Shown here in pieces: positions 11,640-23,184 of a DNA stretch of 64,000 nucleotides (position 1 is the first letter of the stretch; every line of letters starts with the position of its first letter). The DNA comes from Bemisia tabaci (taxonomy: Eukaryota; Arthropoda; Insecta; Hemiptera; Aleyrodidae). The DNA lies in the NCBI RefSeq assembly GCF_918797505.1, contig NC_092797.1, positions 496,001-560,000 on the forward strand, in the 5' to 3' direction. The notes under the pieces are model-generated. The model did no database searches, had not been told where the DNA came from, and worked only from the letters and a program-made list of their open reading frames with translations. Both the position numbers and the translations under genes were made by a program.

Positions 11640-13245
11640 GACCACCATGCTTTGGAAACCGCCTAAGGTGCCCCTTTTTCCTTCGAACAGAGAGACTTCT
11701 TTACCCCCGGAAATGCATGAACTTTAACTTTTTGACCCGTAGGCTGATTATTGAAATTTAGTTTTTATGAAGCAAAGATTACTCTGAAATAGAGGAATGT
11801 AATCAGTCAATTGAACCTTGCAATCCTTATTTTGTCTGATCAGATTTTAGATAGGTAATTAATAAATGTTAAGGTGCCAATATCCCATTTAGGATACGAC
11901 CCTCCACAGGGATCATGTGATACAATTGTATTCTCCGACAAGAACTCAAGTTCAGCATTCAGCCTGCTGCTCTCAAAAATGAAAAATTTTGGCCTTATCT
12001 CAAGTGAGTTTTGAGTAGTTTTCAATATTAAAACTCTTGAGAACCCTTTCAAATCAATTATCAACTACCTAAATAAAAAGACAAGTTTTTTTAAAATAGT
12101 TTTACTTTGTGCTCTGTTCGAATTGTAAGCAACTCAGTTCCGAAAGAGCAAATTTCTTGTAAAATTAATGATTTTTTCATGGAATTTCTATCAGTGAATG
12201 GAAATAAAATTTGTTCTTCTCGGCTTATCAGTTTTATGTATCAAAGAACATAGCCCACATTTATGTTTGTATGCGATGGAAGGATTGAATTTTTGGCTAA
12301 GTAGAGGGGGGACAAATTTTTATCAGTCAACCTTTCAATCTAGTCAAAGAATTTTTGAAGCCCTGTAAAAGTAAAAAACTTGCAGCAAATCTTTCCTCAT
12401 TCTCTGAGTAAGGTATGTTTTGTAAAAACTGCATCTTCGTTCTGTGCCACTTCCTTACTGTACCTATTTTAGTTATTATTTATTTCTTTATTAATTTCTA
12501 TGAAACTAATTTTATGTGTAATCTTAGCAGAAGATATGATTTTCTCTTGTTTTTTTTTTGTTTCTCTAAAGTTTTGTTCCTTTTACTTTGTTAGTGTTTA
12601 GTTCATTGTTACATTATTTATTCATATTTGCCTGTACATGTAAGAGTCTGAAGTGATCTTTCTTTTTGTTTTTTTTTTTTATTTTTTATTTTCTTCCTCA
12701 AATTTTTCGGTTTTAACCTGTCGCTGTAAATTTTTAATGTAAGTTAATTTTGTTTCATTTTTCCATTGAAAACGAATCCGTAACACCAAGATTAAGCGTA
12801 GGACAACCGAAATGATGACGATTCTAAAAGTCAGTGTAGAGAAGATTGGCTCTGCTGAATGTTTTGAAAAGACGCTCACTTTATGTACTTTTTTTCTTCA
12901 GCAAGAAATTGTCAGCCCCCCCCCTCCTCCTCCCCTTTCCATGTTAAAACTCATTGTCAGGATTCAGACACCTGTGTTCTAATCTTGTCTCTTCCTTGCA
13001 TGATCGCTGTAATACTGAACTGAATCATTTAAAAAAACCGCTCTAGTTAATTTGGTTATGAAAGAAGTCTATTTATAGTTAAAGGCACATTTTAATTTGC
13101 CTTGTCTTCTATAGGCCTAGAATATTCTGGTGGGTGATCTGCTTTTGTTCAACGACCTGTTTGAATTTATGGTATCTAAAATTGTCTAGCTCTGATATTG
13201 GGCTCTTTTCATAAGTGAGATTTGCATCTTTCTGTCAGTAGTATA
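11640..13245. other. Non-coding stretch, no gene recognised
   Basis: AT-rich, with T-rich runs near 12660 and a pyrimidine-rich CT tract near 12916-12940. A splice-acceptor-like TTTTTTTCTTCAG ending at 12901 precedes a short open frame (QEIVSPPPPPPLSM and on to TAA), but I could not tie it to any gene. Confidence 0.4.
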
Positions 13246-14172
13246 CGTGGAAACCTCAATAACTCGGTTTCCATTGGGACCGAGGAAATTTACCGAGTTA
13301 AGCGGCGTTACGCCTTCCTCGAACTGCACTTTTCCAACGGAACACAACATAAAGTGGTTGTAGAGTGCTTATAGGTGTGTTTTGGAGAGCCAATTTGATC
13401 GAAGAAACAAGGTTACTACATGGTAAAATTTCATGAAATGCACTTGAAAATTGCGTGGGCTCGGCGGTGGACGCGTGTTTTGAACGTGTCAGGGCATCAT
13501 GAAAGTATCGGGTCAATCGTTGTTTGATGGCGGTGCCGCGCGGTGTGATGCGCCGCGGCCCGCGCCGCTATGGCGGGGTCGTTTGTTGCACTGGAACATG
13601 CAACGAATCAATACTCGCTAAAATCCTCGAAAAACTTGCGGAAGATTCTGGGGGGCGGCGCGGGGGGGACGGGGCAATGCAATATTGTAGCGGGGCGAGG
13701 GGCTGGTGCTGATGGACCTGTCAACTCCTCGATAGGTGAACAATGCTTAATTATTGCATGCGAGTTTTCACACGCGCGATAGATAAACACGCGGTATCAG
13801 AATATCTATTTCTATGTTATCATTTTTGTGTTGTTACGAGTGCGCGTATTGATTCCTTATCTCTCTATTTCCCGATGGCGTCTCTGCGCACTGCGCTGCG
13901 CCTCTCTCGGAGATTTGTCACCCTAGGTGGAATAGACCCGACCGCACGAACCACTACCTTCGGCTTGATCACGTGTGGACGATCGAGAAAAAAGGTCGAG
14001 CTAGAAAAAATCTCCACCGGGAGTTAAGCTGGTTTCAGATCTGACCAAACCGAGCTGATCCAGACTTAATAAGCATTGTGTTATATGGGTGATTTAAAAC
14101 GGGACCGGGCCGATTCTAACGACTAAAGGGGTCCCGGCTTAAACCGAGGACACGAGTTAGGAGGTTTCACTG
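13246..14172. mobile_element. TA-flanked inverted-repeat element, GC-rich core, pogo-like ends
   Basis: The left end CGTGGAAACCTCAATAACTC pairs with the right end (reverse complement CAGTGAAACCTCCTAACTCG). TA flanks both sides (13244-13245 and 14173-14174). The end motif resembles pogo/Tigger termini, as does the TA target. Subterminal GGTTTCCATTGGGACCGAG and the region near 14130 also pair loosely. The interior, about 13530-13720, is strikingly GC- and CpG-rich in an AT-rich window. The open frames on both strands there reflect lack of stops in GC-rich DNA and match no transposase that I know. Confidence 0.65.
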
Positions 14173-15369
14173 TAATGAAATGTTAAATAATTCCCTTTTT
14201 GCTGAAATCAAGTAATTTTACCAATGGAACCAATGAAATTATTTATCTTTCCAAGCGAAGTCTAATGTGGGCCACTTCTGAAAGATCCCCTTGAGAACAA
14301 AGCACTTAAAGTAGGACTTTTGAACAGGTTAAGGATTTATTGTGGTGAATGTAGCAAACAATTGAGTTAACCCGATGTAACCTCAAATTATTCCATCCCC
14401 CCCCCTTCTTGCATTCAGTTTTGGAAGTACATACCCAATTTAGAGTGGATACGGTAGTGAAAAATTTGTCTTCAAAAGAAATTAGAGGAGTGAATTAGAT
14501 GAATATATCTCTAAAAGCATTTGATCCAGTTACAATTCTAAGTTACTACATATGATTTTTAATGAACAAAGGACAAAAGGTTTCTCTCAGGATTATTTAC
14601 AAGATGGCTGAGGAAATTCAGATTCTCTCCATCTAATTCCCTCATTATTAACTCTTTTTGAAAATTATTTTAACAAGAACAGCTTCAATAGTAGAGGGAC
14701 TTGTGACAAAAGTAACACCTGGTTAAATAATTACTTCCTTTTTAAGGATAACTAACTGAAACAGCAGAAAATGGTGTATAAAATTTAAGATGAAAAGGAA
14801 ATAATCCTGTTCTTTTGTCGACTTATTTTACTGGATCATAATGGATACTTGATTGAAATGTACTTCTCATTTGTACTCTCTGTGTATATTTACATCTTCC
14901 AGTCGAAGCTCCTTTTAGAGACATTTTTCACAAGTCAAAAATTCATGGTACACTCAATTAATGCCCAACCCTATATATTAATAAAAATAAAATACATAAA
15001 GGAATAGCAAAAACTTAACCCAGGGGAAATTATAAATATAAAAAATGAATTATTAAACTTGAGACTGGAAAATTTTGAAGCACAAGATTTCAAACGTCTC
15101 TGCAATTCTTCCTGTGAGAGTGCGCGTTTAAAAATAATCATCTCTTGTAGTGTCGTGATAGTATTTTCTTAAATTTCAGTCATGCTCAGCATTCCAATTT
15201 AAACTTGCATTTATTTTTGTAACAGGTTCAGGTTGTACTTATTTTTTATCTGAAATTTTCAGAGGAACCCACGAGCTTCTCATTTTCCTTATATCTAGAC
15301 CAGTCATTGGTGAACGTAATTTGAACTCCTGTAACTCAGCGATATTAATTGTGAAATTTAGGAAAAAAG
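14173..15369. other. Non-coding stretch, no gene recognised
   Basis: AT-rich unique-looking sequence with no coding region, repeat or RNA gene that I could support. Confidence 0.4.
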
Positions 15370-15961
15370 AGTGGACCAACGGATCACTGGACAGGATGAG
15401 GAATTAAATATTACAGCGCGTATCTCCCAATCAAAATATTATGCAGAACACATAAAACCTATCAAAAACTTTCAAAATTAACTCATATTGTTGCCACATT
15501 GCGCTGAAAATTCAACACATATCCTCTATTCAACTCAATGTAAACTCAGAAATAAGCGCTCATGAGTTACATTATAAATAGTGGATTCAAACTCTCCGTA
15601 GGCAAAAAAACATTATCAACCTGAGCCAAATTAGCCATTGAAATCAGCCTGATCATCAGCGAAATGACTAAAACTTGGTCTCACACGCATTCGCTTCCTC
15701 TGCTGATATAAGGTACCTTTAATTTTGTCTTAAAAAAGTTTAAACACAGGAAAATTCTTCCCTCATAAAATATACCAAACCATCTTAGTGCTCAATTTGA
15801 CCTGAAAAGACTCCTGTTTTCTTGTTAGCAAATCTTGTTCCCGGATAAATTCTGAAACTTTTAATGTATTATATCCATTGTATTCTTAGTAAAATTTAGA
15901 TGAAGGAACATATATTGTGGTTTTTAACTTTGAAACCTGTCTAGTGGTCCGTTGTTAACCT
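15370..15961 (-). repeat. Member of a ~580 bp interspersed repeat family
   Basis: Bounded by GGACCAACGGATCACTGGAC and the inverted partner CCTGTCTAGTGGTCCGTTG. Its left part, read on the - strand, matches the right part of the copies at 49.67-50.23 kb and 42.1/45.4 kb (AGTTTGAAT, then ATAATGTAACT, then GTTCTGCATAA). No coding content, so probably a non-autonomous DNA element. Confidence 0.6.
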
Positions 15962-16637
15962 AAAATTAGGAAAGTGATCTAATATTTTCTTGAAAAAGAA
16001 TAGCAAAATTAGATAGCATAATTATTTTCGATGTACACTATTTTGGAGAATATGTACTAATGGTGATTAGCCATTTAGTCTCATCAGCTTTAAGTACTCA
16101 GGATATCATCGTTAAAAGTTGAAGAATTTTCCCAAGTCATTGCCCTAGAAATAATACCCCCGAAGTAAAACTCTGGAAAAATTTGAGTCCGTCAAAGGAA
16201 TTTCCTCTTTAGTGAAAGACGGGAAACGCAAGAGTTCACAAATATTCACTCAAAAAAAAATCAAATATGTTTTTGGCAATTCTTCAACTTTTTCTTTGCT
16301 CATAACGAAAATTACCTGATCTTTTGTGAAAATGAAGCACTTTTTAGTAGTTTTTAATTGCTACTGTCCCCCCATGATTCTTCGTGGAAAAAAATCCATG
16401 AAAGTTCTAGACATGGCGTGAAATTTCGACAAAATATATCAACTTTTTCAAAGTCCTTCCAAAGGAGATGTGCTCTTTCTATGTTTTCAGTAGGTGGAAA
16501 CACCTGAAGACAACATAATTGTCTTTTTGTGTGAGATTGGATTGAGCAAGAGGTATCCAAGAGGAATAGGCGGATTTATTTTCCACCTCCATCTCACTAA
16601 GAATCCCTAAACCCAGGTTATAATAACCTGAGTTTAG

Positions 16638-16684
16638 GAAATCTCTTATACCAAGTATAATTTATACTTGGTATAAGAGATTTC
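16638..16684. repeat. Perfect 22-bp hairpin, 3-nt loop
   Basis: The stem arm starts GAAATCTCTTATACCAAG and its exact reverse complement follows after ATT. Immediately upstream (16609-16637) is a second, imperfect palindrome, CCTAAACCCAGGTTAT against ATAACCTGAGTTTAGG. The structure could be the centre of a decayed foldback element; I see no mature-microRNA-like loop of usual size. Confidence 0.85.
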
Positions 16685-16825
16685 TGGGAGTCTAAGGCGA
16701 TATTGTTTCTTTGGCTCGAAAATAAACAAACTTTAAGAGAACTCATCTTGGTGTAATTCGAAAAGGCTGGCTGAAAAGTTACGCTGTACTCTCCGTAATT
16801 TTATTTGTCACTATGATATCAACAT

Positions 16826-17090
16826 TTGAACCGAGTTCATCAGATAGGAACCAACCTACATTTTCGAAAAAATTGAGTCAAGGATGTTTTTGAGTTTCTC
16901 TAGTTATATATTCTCTTCTGCCAAAAACTCAAAGTCGAAAAAAAATATTAGTATGTGAAAAGAGGCGCTTAAGTTTACTTTCTACACTGAGTCTTATGGA
17001 GGAATAAAACTTCAAACCTCTTTTTCTCACTTTCAACTTGATTTGGGTTGGTTCCTTTCTGATAAACTCTGTCCATTTAGCTTATGTTAT
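16826..17090. repeat. Inverted repeat with about 50-bp arms
   Basis: GATAGGAACCAACCTACATT near 16850 pairs with GGTTGGTTCCTTTCTGATAA near 17045, and flanking bases match less well. The spacer is AT-rich with no coding signal. Confidence 0.5.
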
Positions 17091-17294
17091 TCTTCCATGT
17101 GTGATGGAAGCAAAGTAACTGGAAGTGAAGATGACTCGAAAAAATCAGTTTCGTAATGTAAGGAAAGAAGCTGTAACTGATGTAAGGCAATAGTTGATGT
17201 TCAGTTATTCGAGGAAGAAGCATTTGTATTCAAGCCTAACTTTAGCTCCCTCTTGAAATAATTGTGCACGGGCAATTTTTGAATTGTTGTTGTA

Positions 17295-17340
17295 AAGTTT
17301 GAATTTTCTGTTCATACCTATAAACAGAAAATTCAAACTT
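17295..17340. repeat. Perfect 18-bp hairpin, 10-nt loop
   Basis: AAGTTTGAATTTTCTGTT is followed after ten bases by its exact reverse complement. The motif AGTTTGAATTTTC also occurs in the ~580 bp repeat family, so this may be a rearranged fragment of that family; similarity continues to about 17.6 kb. Confidence 0.8.
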
Positions 17341-17599
17341 CCTTCTTCCAAAAAACCATAATTAATTTAGGTCAACCTGTGTGTTAAGCAAATAACAAGA
17401 ATTAGTTCTCACACACATTTCCTTCCTCCTCTGATACAGAGTATCTGTAATTTTGTTAAAACAAAAAACAAAAGTAGTAATTACACAGGAAAATTCTTGT
17501 ATCCTAAGTGTACCAAAATTTCTGTATTTCACTCAAACTCACTCGAAATTTTCTGTAAGCGGGAAGTTTGAAATAACATAGACAAAGCGATTATTTTCT

Positions 17600-19660
17600 C
17601 TCTTTTGAGTTGTTTTGGATCGTTTAAACATCTTCCGCGTATTCTACGTTAAATGGGGACGAGGAAACATTTTGGGGTTCTTAATTCGGTACCCTGATTA
17701 GTTGTTCGTTTTTACAGAGCTCTTAATAAAGATTTTGAAAATTATTCTTACATAGTAAATGAAAGCTGCATAATTGGAAGTCAATTATTTCTCCGATAGT
17801 GAAAGTGTCGTATTTTTACACCTGTCCAAGGATGGTTAACCAAAAAAGTCAGGGTTTTTTCCTCCTCCGAAGTCTGTCCTTGTGAATGCTGCGTAAACTT
17901 GAGTTCCAATTGTTCCATCGAAGCTCATGGTTGCATTCCTAAAAGCTTTTCCTCCCTTCTCGGAAATCCGTTCTCAAGGATTCTCCCTAATATCGTGATA
18001 ACCGAGCTTAAAGCATCGAGACCAGAATATCAATACCGAGTAATTCTCCTAAATTAAAATCTTCTCAAGTTACTATTTAGACTGTGAATCTGAAGATGTC
18101 TTTAGTGGTATTGTGAACTTTAGGCCTTGAAGAAATTTTATGTTAAAATAAAGTGCCTACGTGACATGCAAGGCTGAAACACAAAGGTTGTGGCATCTGA
18201 ACCCTCTTGCTGTCACAGGGCATCGGGTACATTTTAATCGCAAGGCAAAAAATGTACCCTCTGCATATCCTTTATCTCTAAAATGGCCGTTCCAGTTAAG
18301 ATGGTATCACTTATGATTATCCACCGCCCATTTTACAGCTATCCTAAAGAGCGAAGAATTTCAATGTGTGTCTAATAGTCGCAGCATTTGTGTATCAATT
18401 AACATCAGTGGCTTCCTGCCTCTGAGAAATGTGGCTAGAAATCAGCAGTTTTGAGCAGGAGGCTTGTAACTACGTTTTGAGGTACAACAAGAAAACTGCC
18501 CGTCGTCCCTATTGCTACCTGTGTAATTCAAAATGTTACAAGTTTCCTATCTTGCATCTGGCATCAAGTATTAGATGTAACCAGTAATGGTTGTCACAAA
18601 GCCTCCCCTTGGCATGTTAAAATGTGAATTACTCGATTTTTTTAAAAATGTAAGCTACTTTGACATTTCCACTGTGACCGTGAGCTACTAATATATTGTT
18701 AACTTTACATGGATATTTTTAAAATACCGGTCTATGAAGTGATTGCTTATGAAAGCCTGTGCAACAATCACTTGGGACATTCTCTAAAATGACACGGTGA
18801 TTCTTTCTATGTTCATCATACTCTATGATATTCATTGAGCATGATTTTATTCGTTTCCTTCTTATCACAAGTAACTTAAGCTCTACAAATAATCTTCTAG
18901 TTTGTTCTTGCTATGAGAGAGGGAAAATTGAATAGAAGAAATAATAAAGAAACGTATTGTTTATCCTACACTGGTTGTACAGATGTACATTATTGCCCTA
19001 CTTGATGTGTATATATTGACATATATTTGTAAGTGTTTGTTTTTAATATTCTGTGAAAAAGAATGAATGATAAAATATACAGATTTATTTTGTTTCATTG
19101 ATTGGTTTTTGTCTTCAAAACATTCTCACTACCTGTAAAATCGTCTCTCTCTGAAAAATCAGATGTTATTTGTAAGAGGCATTTAAAAACAATGATTTTC
19201 TAAGGCTCCTGAATGAACCATTAGTAGCATAATATGAGAAAGGAGCAGATCTTGAGTTTATGAGTTTCTGAATAAATTATCAAAGTTTTTACAGACGAGC
19301 ATTTTAACATCATTTGAATTTAAAGGATTTAGTCTTGAGGGCTTCCCTACAATGAAGTCTTCCAAAAGATTTTAGTTCGAAATAATGGTAGGCAAGGAAC
19401 AGCGTTTTGAAAAAATGGACATCCATCATTTTTATAGATATGATTTCTTTTTTGCAACTGTCAAAAAGGGGTTTAAGAGAACTTATTCAGCAACAAAACA
19501 ATTTTAATTCTCTGAAAAATCATGCATGCTCGATTTTTGTTAAAGTTTTGGTAAAAAAAGAAAAAAATATAACTATTGAAATAGAGATTTAAAATTAAAT
19601 CATTTTTATGAAGAAAAAAGATATATAAGAAGCTCCTTTTTGTAAAATTTGGAAAACAAT
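17600..19660 (+). other. Non-coding stretch with a possible distal 3' UTR end
   Basis: No coding sequence. AATAAA at 18943-18948 is followed by GT-rich sequence with TGTACAGATGTACATT and TGTAAGTGTTTG, which resembles an mRNA 3' end on the + strand. A short hairpin, GGGTACATTTT against AAAATGTACCC, lies at 18225-18259. If this belongs to the gene ending at 7579, the UTR would be about 11 kb and contain several transposons. That is speculation without RNA data. Confidence 0.3.
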
Positions 19661-19954
19661 CCTAGGCTCCCATTGGAAGGTTTGGGTCCTTGACGCAGTG
19701 AACCCTCCCTCCTGGGAAGTACCAGAGAATTCCAGGTCTCTACTATCCTACTTAGATATACAGATCCACTGCTTTTCCGAAAGGCATAATTTCAGGCCAA
19801 GTAGTCACTCCCGAGCCCTGATTTGAATCTTAGGGCCACATTCATGGTAATTCCTTTAACAGCCCCTTTCCTCAGGAGGACCCCGCATGCTTCACAGAGG
19901 GCTTAAGGAGGTGTAAGGCGATCCCTAACATGGCATCATAGAAAGAGCAGTTTT

Positions 19955-22665
19955 AACGAATCTTTAGTAAAATTCAATTATAACTTTAGAAACAGACCCT
20001 TGCAAGGGATAACGATGGTTTGCCTCTATGAAAAATTAAAGCTACATAAAAGAAAGAGCCTCCCTAAAAAAGGGCCTTTTTTAGCCCCTTTTCGGGAACC
20101 CGGGGATTTCGTTCGTTTGTGGCTTAAATGAAACCTTATGATGAGGTAAGCCTCCAGTAAAAATTTTAGCTTGAGTATACGTCTAGTTTCCGAGATACAG
20201 CGTTGCAAAGTTGGCATATTTGAGCTTTAAAATTCTCATATTCTCGGGTATCTTATTTTCTGAGAACGATTCAATTGGATGTTTTATGATATTTTGTAAA
20301 ATTTTATCAAATGTTAGTATTATTATCGAATGCATATTTCTATTGAAAAATTAATACTACTAATTCTGTTAAAACAACGTTGCAAAGTTGACATAAAAAA
20401 CCTATTAAAAATGTTCATTTTATCAAGTTTCTTAACTTGAAAACGAACTTAGTGACCGCTAAAAGATATGTTTTAGGGGTTTAGATGCAATTTTACGATA
20501 GATTAAGGCTTTTGTTAAAATTTAACTCAAAATGCAAGTATAGTTTTAACGATACAGGGTTGCAAAGTTTATATATTTGAGCTTTAAAAATGTCTATATT
20601 TTTGAGTTCTGTGTTTAAGAAGCTACTTTCGTAGAATTTAATCACGATTTAAGGCAGGAAATCAACCATTTATGTCATCTGTAGATTAATGTTTGTATTT
20701 GAAGAAGAATACTTTAATCGGTGGTGATACAGCGTTGCCAATGCTTAAAACTTTGAACTCTGCATGGATTATGATTTTTTCTTGTTGAACACGACTTCAA
20801 TGGGTATCTTAACTCGTATCAAGGCAAAATATCAAGGGCTGATGTCAGTCCCAGGTAACGATTGGTTTTGGAAAAAAAACTGCTGCAAAGTTTATTCATA
20901 ATTCTTTCAAACAAAAAATAATAAAATGATTTTAAAATAAAGATGCTTCTAATTTATTTTTTTTATTTTTTTTTAATTTGTTTAGTCTTTTGTAATTTTT
21001 TTATATTTATTTATTAATATCCGTGAAAATATTTTCTTCAATTGATACGTGAGTATAGTCTTGCCTTCAAATATATAGCAAGTACCTCAACATGTTGCCG
21101 ATTTTTTACTTTTACCAAGTATATCAATTATTTTGGGGCATCTGGATCAAAGATATGTTTTCAACATGCTCTATACATATACGAGCTTGACATGATTGGC
21201 ACTGCCAAGACACTGCACCGTTGCGTATTGAGAATATACTTTTTTCCAGATATATTTCACTGGGAGATGGATGTATTTTTTATCAGAATGGAGGGGTCAG
21301 CGAATTCTACCAAGAATTTACATCCAGTGCCGAGATCATAATGTGAATGCTTAAATTCATTTTGAAATACAAGTATGAAATATGACAATAGCCTGGTCCT
21401 ATTCTCTTCGGAATGCTGTCACTGTGACACAGAGGTCTTAATACTATGGGGACAACCCTCAACAAAAATGGAACTTTAACAACTTATTAATGAAAAAATA
21501 GTTTGTAGTCATGCCGAAATAATAATTTTTGACAAATCCATCCAACAATATTTTAATAATTTTAAATATTTTATTCTTTTAATTTCTTTTTTTTATAAAA
21601 TTATCTATTTAATTTATTTTTTTATTTAATTTTCTCATCATTTGTAATTCTTAAGTCGAAGATATTCTATCCTTTAAGGAACAATGAATGTATTGTCTGT
21701 ATCAAGATTTATTTGTACTTAAAAAACTCGAGCGTTTCCATAGTTTATGTTTGTTTTTGCATTCTGCCTAAAAAAAAAGGTAAAATTGACATCCAAGGCA
21801 AGGTAGAATTTTTTAGATTTTGAAAGCAACACTGATGCTGAGCCATTCATTGTATGCCATAAATTCACTTGGATTACGTTTTAAAATCAGATAATTATTG
21901 GAAGTATCCTTATTTTAAACTTATTTTATAATGGAATGTTAAGAGAAACTTAAATAAAATTGGCAACAGTGCCATTTTAATTCCAATTTTCACCTAGGAT
22001 TGACAAAAGTCCTCCACATTTCTTTGCTTCACAATATCACTTATCAACGATTTTTCAATCTTGTCTTCAATAAAATAACACAAAATAGACATTTCCCCAG
22101 ATACAAGTTGAAAACTTTGCAACACTGTATTATTGTATCCTTTTATAAATTATACTATGCATCTACAAGTATCACTAATTGTTGATTTTATGCCCCAAAA
22201 TACAGTTCGATCTTCAGTAATAGCGGTTTGTGAATGAGAAACTTTAAAAAATGAGCTTTTTAAAGCTGAAAAATGTAAACTTAGCAACGTTGTACTGCCA
22301 AGACAAGGCTTACGCACGAGTCAAAACTCTTACTGGAGACTTTTTATATTATAAATTATCGTGTGCGCCTCAAGTAAGTATTGTAAAGTTATTTTTGAAG
22401 TTGGTTTTTGGAAGAAAATCCATAAAAATATGAGAATTTTAAAGCTCAAATATGCCAACTTTGCAACGCTGTATCTCGGAAACAAGACATATACTCAAAC
22501 TAAAATTTTTACTGGAGGCTTGTCTCATCATAAGGTTTCATTTAAGCCACATACTAATGAAATCCTCGGGTTCCCGAAAAGGGGCCATTTTTAGGGAGGC
22601 TCTTTTTTGGCCAGTCTATTTTCATAGTCTTACAGTTGAATTTTACTCAAGATTCGAAAGCTTCT
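19955..22665. repeat. Giant inverted repeat 3 with tandem sub-units
   Basis: The left half (about 19955-20930) and right half (about 22000-22665) are diverged reverse complements. The best stretch is GCGTTGCAAAGTTGGCATAT near 20203 against ATATGCCAACTTTGCAACGC near 22449. The same phrase, GATACAGCGTTGCAAAGTT and variants, recurs within the left arm at about 20197, 20373, 20549, 20727 and 20880, so the arm is a tandem array of about 175-bp degenerate units. In the right arm it recurs in inverse form near 22115, 22270 and 22455. The middle is AT-rich. Mirror-image short open frames are by-products. Exact ends and target duplication could not be set. Confidence 0.7.
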
Positions 22666-23182
22666 TAAGGAAAGAAGCTATTCAAGGAACGACTGTAAAT
22701 ACAGCCCTAAAACTTGATACAATGTTGCCAGATAGTACTGAAAAATAAGCACTTTTCCTCGTTTAAATCCATGTAAAGTATCCGCATTTTATTAAAAGTA
22801 AGTGTTTAAAGTTTTTCAGTTTTTATTTAACGCAAGTTGTTTTAATAGTTTTCGCTAAAAATGATGGTTATTGCCATTCGTCCTTTTGACATACATCGCC
22901 TTTTATGTTCATCACTTCTACAAACACTAAATCAAATCCAAGTATCTTTTGAAGAGATCATGGGCAAGACTAAGAATTCGTGAGAGTGCAAATTGAGGGC
23001 AAATCTTGGATGGAAATGTAAGTAGTGCGCTAAAAAAAATGAAGGATGGACTGTCCTCTTATCATTTTCTTTTCCTCAGATGAAACAGAGAGATGAATCC
23101 CTGTTAAGAGACAACAGTGAAATAGTTTCATTATGACACTTTTCAAATAGATTCTCATCAGCCAAAAATTACAGAAAAATTA
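22666..23182. other. Non-coding stretch, no gene recognised
   Basis: AT-rich sequence between two inverted-repeat elements. Nothing further could be supported. Confidence 0.4.
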
Positions 23183-23184
23183 TA

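Noticed and set aside
12902..12982. Acceptor-like site followed by QEIVSPPPPPPLSM frame
   Set aside because: The pyrimidine-rich surroundings make an acceptor by chance likely, and no partner exon or family match was found.
13524..14027. GC-rich open frames as a gene
   Set aside because: They lie inside a TA-flanked transposon, overlap on both strands, and resemble no known protein; lack of stops is explained by GC content.
19660..19954. tRNA-derived SINE on the - strand
   Set aside because: A loose B-box-like GATTCAAATCA is present, but no A box at the right distance and no tail.
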